From Nostoc linckia z4 (GTDB lineage Bacteria > Cyanobacteriota > Cyanobacteriia > Cyanobacteriales > Nostocaceae), in the NCBI RefSeq assembly GCF_002608075.1, contig NZ_LAHA01000073.1:1-38540 (forward strand): 38,540 bases of DNA, written 5' to 3'. Position numbers and translations under genes: made by a program. The first letter of the stretch is position 1; every line of letters begins with the position of its first letter. Under the pieces are notes generated by a model. It was not told the origin of the DNA. It worked only from the letters and a program-made list of their open reading frames with translations, and did no database searches. Positions 1 through 7,899 of this stretch are shown piece after piece.

Positions 1-38
1 TTTTGCTCCACAGGGGAACTTTTGCTCCACAGGGGAAC
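1..38. repeat. Two tandem 19-bp iteron-like repeats at the window edge
   Basis: The unit ttttgctccacaggggaac occurs twice back to back (1-19 and 20-38). The array touches the first base of the window, so more copies may lie outside. Short tandem direct repeats of this size resemble plasmid iterons or a protein-binding array, but nothing here shows the function. After it, 39-163 holds no gene and two overlapping-type HIP1-like sites near 122-143. Confidence 0.6.
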
Positions 39-164
39 CTCCCCAACCGCTCAGTTTAATGGTAATTGCTGTAGATACTGAGTGTTGATTTGCTAATTGT
101 AAATTGTGACAAGCGATAAAAGCGATCGCCATTGCGATCGCCACTCCAAAAACAGTTAATAACT

Positions 165-415
165 CGTGGCGGCATAGGCAAGCAATACGCCGTAACGCAC
201 CTGCGGTGCTGCTATTCCTTCGGAATAGCGGCGTGTTTGCTTGTTGGGGGTGTCCCCCAAACCCCCCTAAAACAGGTCTATTAAAGGGGGAAATGAGTCA
301 ACAAGAGGTTCCGGGTTATTCGCGCTCTGCTGCTACGGCGCAAAGCGCCGTAGCAGCAGAGCGCGAATAACCCGGTGAAAAATAAATATTTAAAGAGCTA
401 AACGCCTAATTAGTT
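165..415 (+). other. oriT: Candidate oriT / palindromic leader of the mobilization genes
   Basis: Three inverted repeats follow one another directly upstream of mobC. First is a nested cruciform, with an outer pair 179-192/229-243 and an inner stem 211-218/222-229 (loop ttc). Second is a G/C stem 246-250/254-258. Third is a perfect 31-bp stem 311-341/345-375 with an AAA loop. Relaxase substrates usually lie next to the mob genes and carry inverted repeats beside the nick site, which makes this the best oriT candidate. I could not recognise a nick consensus. Alternatively it is an iterated palindromic element of the kind scattered in Nostoc genomes. Confidence 0.45.
311..375. repeat. Perfect 31-bp inverted repeat with 3-nt loop
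   Basis: Arms 311-341 and 345-375 are exact reverse complements around AAA. The second, identical copy lies at 38297-38361. Such a long perfect stem is too long for an ordinary terminator and has no T-run after it. It fits an oriT hairpin or a palindromic mobile repeat. Confidence 0.9.
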
Positions 416-841
416 ATGCAGCCAGACCCCCGCATCAATCTTAGTAATCAACTAGCTGACACATTAACCAATCGGTCAGTAGCACCAGATGAAAAGCGAG
501 AAGTAACCATCACGTTTAGGGCTACCTATGCCGAGAAAGCGAGGCTAGAGCAACGGTGTAGTGGAGTGGTGCAAAGTGACTATATAAGAGCGAGATTATT
601 TGACTACCCTTTACCACATCCCAAACTGGTAATTCCCGAAGTGAACCGACAGGCTATCTATGAGCTAAAGAAGATTGGTAACAACCTGAATCAGCAGACC
701 AGAGCTATTAACGAAGCTGTAAAAATTGGTAGCCAACCGTTGACTAACGAGGTTAAATCATATCTGAGAACTATTGAAGAATTAACAGCACTTTTAGAAC
801 AGACTCGCCAATCACTCACTCAACCTACGGTAGAGGGGTAG
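416..841 (+). CDS. mobC: MobC-like relaxosome accessory protein (RHH family)
   Basis: This 141-aa protein resembles MobC-type mobilization proteins. After a short variable N-terminus comes a ribbon-helix-helix-like strand (KREVTITFRATYAEKARLEQ, about 27-46). Then a helical region with the family-typical IGNNLNQQTRAIN stretch (about 87-99), and a C-terminal amphipathic helix. MobC proteins bind oriT and help the relaxase open the strands. The gene ends 4 bp before the relaxase ATG, so the two are surely co-transcribed. The palindromic leader upstream is the expected binding region. The first 46 codons are duplicated at 38402-38540. No strong Shine-Dalgarno is visible, and the start was chosen as the first ATG in frame before the conserved part. 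Confidence 0.85.
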   Translation: MQPDPRINLSNQLADTLTNRSVAPDEKREVTITFRATYAEKARLEQRCSGVVQSDYIRARLFDYPLPHPKLVIPEVNRQAIYELKKIGNNLNQQTRAINEAVKIGSQPLTNEVKSYLRTIEELTALLEQTRQSLTQPTVEG

Positions 842-845
842 CGCA

Positions 846-2456
846 ATGATTACCAAAGTCAAAGCTAACAAATCATTTCGTGGCACTACTAAATATGTAA
901 TAGAGAAAGAGAAAGCCAAAATTATTGGCGGGAATATGTACGGAAAAAGCACTAATGAACTGCTAGAGCAATTTACCCTATCAGCCCATCTTAACCCGCA
1001 GCTAAAAGACCCATGCTATCACTTAATGCTTAGTGTACCGAAAAGTGATAGAACGCTAAATGATGACGAATTAGCTAATCTGTCCCAACGTCACTTGGCA
1101 TCGGTCATTGTACTATCGCGGCTTCCAGGTGATGAATCCCAAGTCAAACAGCCAGATAAAAGGATAACTGACACCAAACTTAACCAGCTAGTTAATGAAT
1201 TTATAGAATCAGAATTACCAGCTTATGACTTCTTTATAGCGCGACACTCAGATAAAGAACATGACCACACCCACATCGTTGCATCTAGAGTTAATAACCT
1301 AGACGGTAAATCTATTCGCACTTGGAATAATTACGCCCACTCTGAACACTCTGCCCGACTACTAGAGCGAGAATTTCAGCTAACCCCAGTCCAAAGTAGT
1401 TGGGAAAGTAAGCAAAAGGCTATGACTCGTAATCAGCTTGAACGAGTCGAGCGCGATGGGCTTCCAGGCGAAGAAATAATGCGTCGAGCGATTGAACTTG
1501 TGGCAGCTTCTCAACCTACAATGCCAAAGTTTATTGAGCATTTATGGAGAGAGCATCAAGTCAAAGCCATCGTCAGTTACTACAGTCATGGTGGGGTAAG
1601 AGGCATCAAGTTTGGCATTGATGTCGGCTCCGTTAATGAAGATGGTTCGCCCCGACTACTGTGGAAACAAGGAGGTAATCTCAATAAATATAAGTGTTCT
1701 TTCAGCAAACTCCAGACGGAATTGGGGATAAGCTATGAGCCAAAAAGAGATGATAACGAAATTAAACGTCTAAATCAATTGCTAGAATCTGCCCCGATTC
1801 AGCCAATTTATCGGCAAAAAATAGATTCAATAACAGCTAGCAAAAGCGAAGCTAAACCACAGTTAAAGCCGGAAAAATCGGCAGAATTATACAATCATTA
1901 CAGTGCTAACCTGCAACACTTATTAGTAACTGACCGCGACAAAGAAATTGCTGTTAGGGCGCTATACGATCAGAAATCAGTCCTAGATGTTGAAGAAATT
2001 ATCAAAGCAAGTCCAGCCGGATGGACACAGGATGAAGCTAGAGCATTAGTACTAATCGCTAACAATAATCTGGCATCTATTGAGTCAGAACCAGAACATT
2101 CACTCTCGGAAAAACAGGGTCAAGAGCAAGAATTATTAACTGTTGCCGTGCCTGTTGCTGTTGAACTTATCAACTGGCAATTAAGAGAAACTGGTCGAAA
2201 TATACTCGCCTTCAAACATGCAACTTTAGAAAAACAGGGTCGAGAACTGGTCTTTACCCATGATGAACGAGGTGAGATTTTCCGGGTATCCGTCAACCGA
2301 AACCAGTCAGGTGAGCTTGAGTATTCACCGATTAATGTCGGGTCAATAGAAAGAGAAGACCATCACTTTTGGCAAGAAGCAGAGCGCGTATTGCAACAAA
2401 TAAAATTAGAGGAGCTTCGACAAGAAAGAAGACAGAGTAAAGGGATGTCTCTCTAG
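846..2456 (+). CDS. mobA: MOBP-type relaxase (mobilization nuclease)
   Basis: This 536-aa protein belongs to the relaxase/mobilization nuclease family. It would nick oriT, stay bound to the 5' end and lead the strand into the recipient. The N-terminus (KSFRGTTKYVIEKEKAKIIG, residues 9-28) matches the motif I region with Tyr17 as candidate nucleophile. The metal-binding three-His motif is seen as RHSDKEHDHTHIV with H134, H139, H141 and H143. Residues 1-190 form the nuclease domain. Roughly 190-310 resembles the usual extension. The C-terminal 200 residues are charged, helical and not recognised by me. There is no helicase or primase domain. No mating-pore (VirB-like) genes are visible in the window, so the plasmid is probably mobilizable rather than self-transmissible. 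Confidence 0.9.
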   Translation: MITKVKANKSFRGTTKYVIEKEKAKIIGGNMYGKSTNELLEQFTLSAHLNPQLKDPCYHLMLSVPKSDRTLNDDELANLSQRHLASVIVLSRLPGDESQVKQPDKRITDTKLNQLVNEFIESELPAYDFFIARHSDKEHDHTHIVASRVNNLDGKSIRTWNNYAHSEHSARLLEREFQLTPVQSSWESKQKAMTRNQLERVERDGLPGEEIMRRAIELVAASQPTMPKFIEHLWREHQVKAIVSYYSHGGVRGIKFGIDVGSVNEDGSPRLLWKQGGNLNKYKCSFSKLQTELGISYEPKRDDNEIKRLNQLLESAPIQPIYRQKIDSITASKSEAKPQLKPEKSAELYNHYSANLQHLLVTDRDKEIAVRALYDQKSVLDVEEIIKASPAGWTQDEARALVLIANNNLASIESEPEHSLSEKQGQEQELLTVAVPVAVELINWQLRETGRNILAFKHATLEKQGRELVFTHDERGEIFRVSVNRNQSGELEYSPINVGSIEREDHHFWQEAERVLQQIKLEELRQERRQSKGMSL

Positions 2457-2799
2457 GTGATGGCGCAACTCTTAACCGCTTCGCTCAAATAGGCGGTGTC
2501 TGCCACTGCCACAAATCAACTCGTTGAGCCACCTTTATGGTTGCAGGCAGCGGCAGACACTCCGCTGCGCCGCCTATTTGTTAAGAGTTGCTTGAGTTAC
2601 TGTGGTGTAGATTTATAAAAGCAGAAGCAGTTGAATTATTATTTCAAGCTAGTTTTATATTTAGCCATAACTGTTACAATTATCTAGTTGAAAATTCTGA
2701 ATCAAAATTCCTAACTTTACAGTCAACTTTATTCTAAATTTAGACTAGAAATATTTTCCAAATCCCCAGGAATTTCAGCTAGATATAAAAACGGAGAGC
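2457..2799. other. Intergenic region with a large imperfect inverted repeat, then an AT-rich leader
   Basis: No gene seen. The first part is a long hairpin-forming sequence (separate entry). From about 2600 the sequence becomes AT-rich and probably carries the promoter of the next gene. ggagag directly precedes its ATG at 2800. Confidence 0.6.
2465..2591. repeat. Nested imperfect inverted repeat of about 127 bp after the relaxase gene
   Basis: Matching arms are 2465-2476 with 2580-2591 (gcaactcttaac / gttaagagttgc) and 2486-2496 with 2570-2580 (caaataggcgg / ccgcctatttg). The tgtctgccactgcc block also pairs, with one mismatch, with ggcagcggcagaca. The unpaired centre is about 40 nt. There is no T-run, so a simple terminator is unlikely. 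A palindromic mobile repeat or a folded RNA at the end of the mob transcript is more likely. Confidence 0.75.
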
Positions 2800-3486
2800 A
2801 TGACTATTACTCACGATACACAACATTTATTATCAAATAATCAAAATAATTTACCACCTACAGAGTCTCTACAATATCGAGCAATCGGTCGGATGTGGGG
2901 ACGATATATTCCGAACGCAGAGCAGATTCGTCAAGGGCAACTAATAACATCAGACGGTGTAATAATCAATGTCAATCTCATGAGTAAAGTTGCTCTGATA
3001 GTTGAGAATCGCTTGGATTTATCGCAAGAATACTTGTGGACGGTTTACCCAAAAACGCCAGTAACAGATTTAGGAATAGGGCTTTATTTAACTTTAATAA
3101 GTGTGAAAGCCCCCTCAGAATATACAGAATTAATCAAAACTAAATTGCAGTCTCAAGCTGATAACTTTTCCATACAAGGAGAAGTAATATATCAGAATTT
3201 TGAGGATGGAATAGTGACAGTAAAAATTCAGCAGACACCTCGGAATAAAAACGGTACTCCTAAAGAGTTTAGGTTAAGACTATTAGGATTTTTACCGCCC
3301 AAATCGGCTAGACATTTCTGGAATCTTCATGTGCGGCGTATAGGGACTGACTTAGTAATTCAATCAGGGCAGTGTATTAAATTTCTACATCCTAAGAAAT
3401 CAAAAACTCAAAAATTATCAATTATTCCATCAGATAATTCCTACGAGTTAGCAGAAGTTAATGCCGAGCAACAGTCAACAGAATAA
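2800..3486 (+). CDS. Plasmid protein of unknown function, possible distant relative of the gene at 24418-25332
   Basis: This 228-aa soluble protein has no motif I can name. There is a Gln/Asn-rich N-terminus of about 25 residues, then a beta-rich core with RAIGRMWGRYIPN (about 27-39), a YLWTVYPKTPV block (about 85-95) and a basic C-terminal half (KEFRLRLLGFLPPKSARHFW). The order of blocks (A-I/V-G...G, then VYPK, then a short GE element, then FLP) recalls the 304-aa protein beside the replication gene. The two may be divergent members of one cyanobacterial plasmid family. The ATG follows ggagag at close spacing. It is downstream of the mob genes but separated by 343 bp and probably transcribed on its own. 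Confidence 0.7.
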   Translation: MTITHDTQHLLSNNQNNLPPTESLQYRAIGRMWGRYIPNAEQIRQGQLITSDGVIINVNLMSKVALIVENRLDLSQEYLWTVYPKTPVTDLGIGLYLTLISVKAPSEYTELIKTKLQSQADNFSIQGEVIYQNFEDGIVTVKIQQTPRNKNGTPKEFRLRLLGFLPPKSARHFWNLHVRRIGTDLVIQSGQCIKFLHPKKSKTQKLSIIPSDNSYELAEVNAEQQSTE

Positions 3487-3555
3487 CCTTAATCATTACT
3501 GTGTTTGCCTTTATTAACCCCATACCAAAAAGTGTTGAGCCGTAAATAATTAGTT

Positions 3556-4227
3556 ATGCCCAAACGGAAATCCCAGAAAAATAACAACCAATCATCACCA
3601 GAAATAGTTACGCCTCAAAAACCAGCTATTCTACGTATAGTCAAGCAAAACACTACGGAAACCTCAGCTAATAGCCCTGCCTTACCTGAGTTATCAGCTG
3701 CTGTAGCCAGAGAAAAACAACCAATTGAGCCTGATTTACCTGTAAATAATAACCAGAACCCCAGCACTGAAGTTTCAGAAGAACACAGTAGCTCACATCT
3801 TGCTGATGATGCTGTGCCTCAAACAATAATAGTAGATAATGAACAGTCTGACTTTTCTCTAACAGTAGAGACAGTACCAGTTAATGTAGAAGAATCAACG
3901 GCAACAAAGCCGAGTACATCTGATACTTTAGCCTCACCAGAACCAGAAAAAAAACTGACTCAATCAGGTAAAGAATTCTCATATAAAAAATTAGAGACAG
4001 CCACTAATAGCCAAGGACAGACCTTTACTGTAGATGAAAAAATAGAAGTTATTACCTTTAATTTTGGCACTCAACAGGCTGTGATTACGTTATTGTATTC
4101 AGCACCAGATGGCAGTATTTGGGCTACTTACTATCCTTTAACTGAAGAACAGAAACAGCAATGGCGACGGGGTTGCTGCCGGATTGAATATTTGAAAAAG
4201 CTTTTTTCTAACGTAAGCAATAGTTAA
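3556..4227 (+). CDS. Hypothetical protein with long disordered N-terminus
   Basis: The 223-aa protein is not recognised. Residues 1-150 are low-complexity, rich in Pro, Ser, Thr, Glu, Gln and Asn, and probably disordered. A compact C-terminal domain of about 75 residues follows (KLETATNSQGQTFTVDEKIE..., then an ATYYPLTEEQKQQWRRGCCR stretch at about 193-212). It lies 69 bp after the previous gene on the same strand, and the two may form a unit. The start context taattagttATG is identical to that of mobC. The C-terminal domain alone is probably the functional part, and I assign no role. Confidence 0.65.
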   Translation: MPKRKSQKNNNQSSPEIVTPQKPAILRIVKQNTTETSANSPALPELSAAVAREKQPIEPDLPVNNNQNPSTEVSEEHSSSHLADDAVPQTIIVDNEQSDFSLTVETVPVNVEESTATKPSTSDTLASPEPEKKLTQSGKEFSYKKLETATNSQGQTFTVDEKIEVITFNFGTQQAVITLLYSAPDGSIWATYYPLTEEQKQQWRRGCCRIEYLKKLFSNVSNS

Positions 4228-5057
4228 CGTTCGCACTCTTGTATGAATGAAGTGGGAAGACTTTGAGGGTCTGATTACACGAAATAGCCCTAACGTGTAC
4301 CAAGTAGCTTATAGTCAAACAAAACCCTTTTACCAAGTAATACACGGTTGACTCTAGCCCAAAGTCTGGAGTTTATCTATTAGTTTTTGTTATCAATTGA
4401 TTTTTTTCCAGAAAACAAAAAATTGTATTCAATAATACAGCTAATTAAACAAAACTCTGATTTTTAGTCTGTTCCCCAGAACGCTCGCAAAACTTTTCGG
4501 TCTACTGAAATTATCTCTTGGCTACTTTTCCGCCGTCATGTTTATCTATCTTCAGATAGATTTTCTAATTTTTTAGAAGCAAGTATGGTGTTAACTGTCA
4601 GTTAGTTATCAAATACCAACTAAATAAATGGCAAATAACAAGCTGGAATGATCCCTGTTGACTATACACCACTCAAGTGGCGTTCACTGAAAGAACTTCA
4701 GTAGAACGAAAAATTTTCCAGAATTCTTACCAGCCCTTAATTTTCCCTTGGGAATGCAAGCTCGCGTTTTTATAGCATTGATACAGCTTACTCACTGTAG
4801 TCGCCCCAATCACCGAAAATGGGACAGTTGCTCTTAGCGACCATTTTGCCCCCGCTGCTATACAAAGGCGAAGCTGTCGAAATCAGCTTTTAATATGCCT
4901 TTCAACTACCTCTATTCTGGGTGGACTTAAGAACGCTCGCAAGTAGTCGTGATTGCTAGCCCCAAAAACGACGGCACAAACCCTTATTGTTTCGTCAACT
5001 TTCAAAAGTTTTCAGTCTACTGAACTTGAGTATTTGTGAGTACGAATTTTAGAACAA
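4228..5057. other. 830-bp gene-free region with dispersed repeats
   Basis: No credible coding frame. The dodecamer TCTACTGAANTT occurs three times: 4501-4512 (+), 4694-4705 (-) and 5016-5027 (+). The first and third sit inside a 24-bp imperfect direct repeat (4489-4512 and 5004-5027, 21 of 24 identical). gaacgctcgcaa occurs at 4479-4490 and 4931-4942. A small stem 4545-4550/4555-4560 followed by T-rich sequence could terminate the upstream unit. The region separates the plasmid backbone from the biosynthetic cluster and may carry regulator sites for it. Confidence 0.6.
4545..4576 (+). terminator. Weak hairpin with T-rich tail
   Basis: tctatc-ttca-gataga (4545-4560) is followed by ttttctaatttttt. 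The stem is short and AU-rich, so this is only a possible terminator. Confidence 0.3.
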
Positions 5058-5366
5058 ATGTGGCTGACAACAGTTGAATCTATGGAGATAAAGCAACCCC
5101 TTCATAGTCAAGCTATAGATACTGACTTTTCCGGACTACACACCCAGTCGAGTCAAGCTATAGATACTGACTTTTCCGGACTACACACCCAGTCGAGTCA
5201 AGCTATAGATACTGACTTTTCCGAACTACACACCCAGTCGAGTCAAGCTATAGATACTGACTTTTCCGGACTACACACCCAGTCGAGTCAAGCTATAGAT
5301 ACTGACTTTTCCGGACTACACACCCAGTCGAGTCAAGCTATAGATACTGACTTTTTTCGAGTATAG
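5058..5366 (+). other. Open frame through the tandem repeat (possible 102-aa repeat peptide, doubtful)
   Basis: One of the six frames stays open through the whole repeat and would encode the 15-residue unit SQAIDTDFSGLHTQS five times plus a partial copy, after a 15-20 residue leader. The other five frames have a stop in every unit. Because 45 is a multiple of three, an open frame costs nothing once the unit lacks a stop. The copies show no silent divergence and no Shine-Dalgarno precedes 5058. I think the repeat is more likely non-coding, but a multi-core precursor peptide cannot be excluded next to a cluster with an ATP-grasp protein. Confidence 0.25.
5106..5361. repeat. 45-bp tandem repeat (LTRR-like), five full and one partial copy
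   Basis: Full copies start at 5106, 5151, 5196, 5241 and 5286, and a 31-bp partial copy starts at 5331. Copies are identical except for one G-to-A change in copy 3 (ccggac to ccgaac) and divergence at the very end. There are no spacers, so this is not CRISPR. Long tandemly repeated repetitive sequences of this type are known from Nostocales. The array ends about 42 bp before the first gene of the biosynthetic cluster, inside its promoter or 5' leader. Confidence 0.95.
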
Positions 5367-5403
5367 CTCTAGGTATTTTATCAATGCCCTTCATAAATAA
5401 CCA

Positions 5404-6432
5404 ATGACAACTGAAATTCAAAACCGAAAAGCAGATCATATACGTCTGTGTATCGAAGAAGATGTGCAATTCTGTACTACTACTAATGGGTTTGAATGTT
5501 ACCGATTTGAACATTGTTGTCTTCCAGAGCTAGATTTTGAAGAAATTGATCTAAGTACCAATTTCTTGGGGAAGCATTTGAAGTTACCAGTGCTTATCTC
5601 TTCTATGACAGGCGGAACAGATGAAGCTGGAATTATCAATGCTCGTCTAGCTACTGCTGCTCAATCGTTTGGGTTAGCGATGGGAGTTGGTTCCCAAAGA
5701 GTAGCAATTGAGTCACCATCAACAAATTCTACTTTTTCTGTACGCAAGTATGCCCCTGACATACTTCTTTTTGCAAATTTTGGTGCAGTTCAGCTCAATT
5801 ATGGTTATGGATTGACAGAAGCACAACGTGCTGTTGATTTACTAGAAGCAGATGCTCTAATCTTGCATTTTAATCCACTGCAAGAGTGTATTCAAACGGG
5901 TGGCGATCGCAATTTTAAAGGATTAATTAGCAAAATTGAGAACTTATGTCGTCACCTATGTGTTCCAGTTATTGCTAAGGAAGTTGGAAATGGAATTTCA
6001 AGTTCTGTAGCAATCCAATTGGTAGAAGCTGGTGTTGCTGCAATTGATGTTGCTGGAGCTGGTGGTACTTCATGGGCAAAAGTAGAAGCAGCCCGTTCAA
6101 ATAATTCTCGTCAACGTCATCTTGGACAAATCTTTGCTGAGTGGGGAATACCAACTGCTGAATGTATTGCGTCAATTCGTAAATACTTACTTGAAGTACC
6201 ATTAATTGCTTCTGGAGGCTTAACAAATGGATTAGAAGCAGCAAAAGCTATTGCCCTTGGTGCTGATTTAGTAGGACTAGCTTGGGCTTTTCTACAAGCA
6301 GCAAGCGTTTCGGAAGAGCAGGTATTTACATTAGCGGAAAATTTACGTAATGAACTATTAACTTCCGCTTTTTGTACAGGTAGTTCAAATTTGATTGATT
6401 TGAAATCCCGTCCCATAATCAAAAAAATTTAA
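5404..6432 (+). CDS. fni: Type 2 isopentenyl-diphosphate delta-isomerase
   Basis: This 342-aa protein has the usual length of FMN/NADPH-dependent IDI-2 enzymes, which interconvert IPP and DMAPP in the cytosol. Visible family signatures are RKADHIRLC near the N-terminus (about 8-16), SSMTGG (about 66-71), GVGSQR, LHFNPLQE (about 154-161, with the conserved Gln-Glu), AKEVGNG, AGAGGTSW and the phosphate loop GGLTNGLEAAKAIALGAD. The usual PEGD after the LQE motif reads TGGD here. It is the first gene of the co-directional cluster and is followed by a UbiA prenyltransferase. The simplest role is to supply DMAPP-derived prenyl diphosphate for that enzyme. Cyanobacteria also carry a chromosomal copy, so this one is probably dedicated to the pathway. 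Confidence 0.93.
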   Translation: MTTEIQNRKADHIRLCIEEDVQFCTTTNGFECYRFEHCCLPELDFEEIDLSTNFLGKHLKLPVLISSMTGGTDEAGIINARLATAAQSFGLAMGVGSQRVAIESPSTNSTFSVRKYAPDILLFANFGAVQLNYGYGLTEAQRAVDLLEADALILHFNPLQECIQTGGDRNFKGLISKIENLCRHLCVPVIAKEVGNGISSSVAIQLVEAGVAAIDVAGAGGTSWAKVEAARSNNSRQRHLGQIFAEWGIPTAECIASIRKYLLEVPLIASGGLTNGLEAAKAIALGADLVGLAWAFLQAASVSEEQVFTLAENLRNELLTSAFCTGSSNLIDLKSRPIIKKI

Positions 6433-6622
6433 TAGCTTTAATTGCTAGCTGTGTTCATATGAAGATTTTTAGAAAACACATGAATTTTATGTATCCTAAG
6501 TTCACGATTATTATAGGGATCAATAAAATTTAACAATAGTGTGTTCAAGACGCTTTTTTATAGCTTATTACACATCTACCTAATTTTGATTTTACTTTCA
6601 TTTACCCTTTAGGTATATCAGT
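6433..6622 (+). promoter_or_regulatory. AT-rich spacer before the UbiA gene
   Basis: A 190-bp AT-rich gap inside the otherwise tight cluster. It ends with aggtatatcagtATG, a weak Shine-Dalgarno for the next gene. I see no clear terminator and no confident promoter hexamers. Confidence 0.25.
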
Positions 6623-7687
6623 ATGAAGTTAGAAGTTTTGAATGAGATAGGAATTAGGAAAATCTCTTTGAGATTGGAATCTTTCTGGTGGATGACGAGA
6701 CCTGGATTTTCAAATGCAGCAATTCTGATGTCGGTAGCGGGTTTACTGTCTTTCTATAAAACAAATCCTCCATATACTCATGTAGCTGGTTTAGCAATAG
6801 TCATTGGAATGTTAGGCAGCTCTATAGTTATACTCAACGATTTACTAGATCAGGATGATGATGAAGTCACTGCACCTTATTTACCTTTGCCAGCAGGTTT
6901 ATTAAATAGAGACGAAGCAAAATTAGGTTTTGCAATTTTAATCACACTTTGTCTTATATGTCTCAACTATGTTATTCAAGATCCTTTCAAGTTTTTATCT
7001 GCCTCTATCCTTGTAGTGATTGCACTTTTAACCTCAGCCGCTTATTGTATCTTCAAAAATACAGGCTTTTTGGCTTCCTTACTAATGAGTGTCCCCTATA
7101 TTGTTTTTGCTTTAATAGGTTACATAGTAGGAGATGGCAACATTAGATATATAACTACCAATTTAGAAACAATAGTTGTAGTGATTTCTAGCTTTTTAAT
7201 TAGTTTTTCTGGAAATATATTAGCTGGATTGAGAGATATAGATAAAGATCCTCTAGTTGGTAATCAAACACTACCAGTTAGATTGGGTTCACAACGAGCA
7301 TTTAAATTAGTAGTTTTTCTTGCAGCTATCGACTCTGCTTTAGTTGCTTGGTTAGCCATCCGAGATCCCAAGGCTTACTATTCACTACCAATCCTTGTCA
7401 TTGCACTGGTATTGATGGGAATTTCTTTTCTACCTATTTTGCGAACTTATGGAGAGGCAGATCGTGGAAGAGTTCAGAGAATGTCTGACATGAAAATGTG
7501 GCTACTAGGTAAAGATATTAAGCTAATAGCTTTGGTATCTGTTTTCTCCTTGCCGATAGGATTAGCGTTAGGTATAGGCTTGAGACTACTGCGTTTATTT
7601 TTTCAGAAAGGCTACAAAAAACAGATTATAGATGGAGGATTGTCAGATATATTAGCTACTACTAACCCACTTAACAATGACTCTTAG
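6623..7687 (+). CDS. UbiA-family membrane prenyltransferase
   Basis: The 354-aa polytopic protein has about 8-9 hydrophobic segments and both Asp-rich motifs of the UbiA superfamily. The first is NDLLDQDDDE with N72, D73, D76 and D78-80. The second is LRDIDKDPLVGNQTLP with D205, D207 and D209. These bind Mg2+ and a prenyl diphosphate at the membrane face. Family members prenylate aromatic or other acceptors (quinone, tocopherol, heme, archaeal lipid pathways), and a few act as cyclases. The acceptor cannot be told from sequence. Placed right after an IPP isomerase, it is the likely prenylation step of the cluster. The C-terminus after the last membrane segment (about 325-354) is polar. Confidence 0.88.
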   Translation: MKLEVLNEIGIRKISLRLESFWWMTRPGFSNAAILMSVAGLLSFYKTNPPYTHVAGLAIVIGMLGSSIVILNDLLDQDDDEVTAPYLPLPAGLLNRDEAKLGFAILITLCLICLNYVIQDPFKFLSASILVVIALLTSAAYCIFKNTGFLASLLMSVPYIVFALIGYIVGDGNIRYITTNLETIVVVISSFLISFSGNILAGLRDIDKDPLVGNQTLPVRLGSQRAFKLVVFLAAIDSALVAWLAIRDPKAYYSLPILVIALVLMGISFLPILRTYGEADRGRVQRMSDMKMWLLGKDIKLIALVSVFSLPIGLALGIGLRLLRLFFQKGYKKQIIDGGLSDILATTNPLNNDS

Positions 7688-7899
7688 GCGGGGAAAGCTA
7701 TAACGAGGGGTCAAATGAGCAATCGGCACTGTTAGCGAATGTACTATATATTTATAATTTCAAGGATTACATAAGTTAAAACCTGCAATCTGTCGTTGCT
7801 GCGTTTAGTTGTAACACTTTTGAATTTACCTTTGTAAAACTTTCGCTAACAGGATCATCAATAGTTGTCATTTAAGTAAAAACGTGAGTAAAATTTAAG

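Larger units (their letters stand above)
164..554. repeat. 391-bp exact direct repeat, left copy (mob leader and start of mobC)
   Basis: This segment is identical to 38150-38540, the last bases of the window, with an offset of 37,986 bp. It covers the palindromic leader and the first 46 codons of the MobC-like gene. The sequences just upstream of the two copies (1-163 and 37987-38149) are unrelated, so the window is not simply a circle read past its origin. Confidence 0.95.

Noticed and set aside
5106..5361. CRISPR-like array
   Set aside because: Units are contiguous 45-bp copies without unique spacers, and no cas genes are near.
5975..6422. Minus-strand frames inside the IPP isomerase gene
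   Set aside because: Low-complexity or shadow translations of a clear enzyme gene on the other strand.
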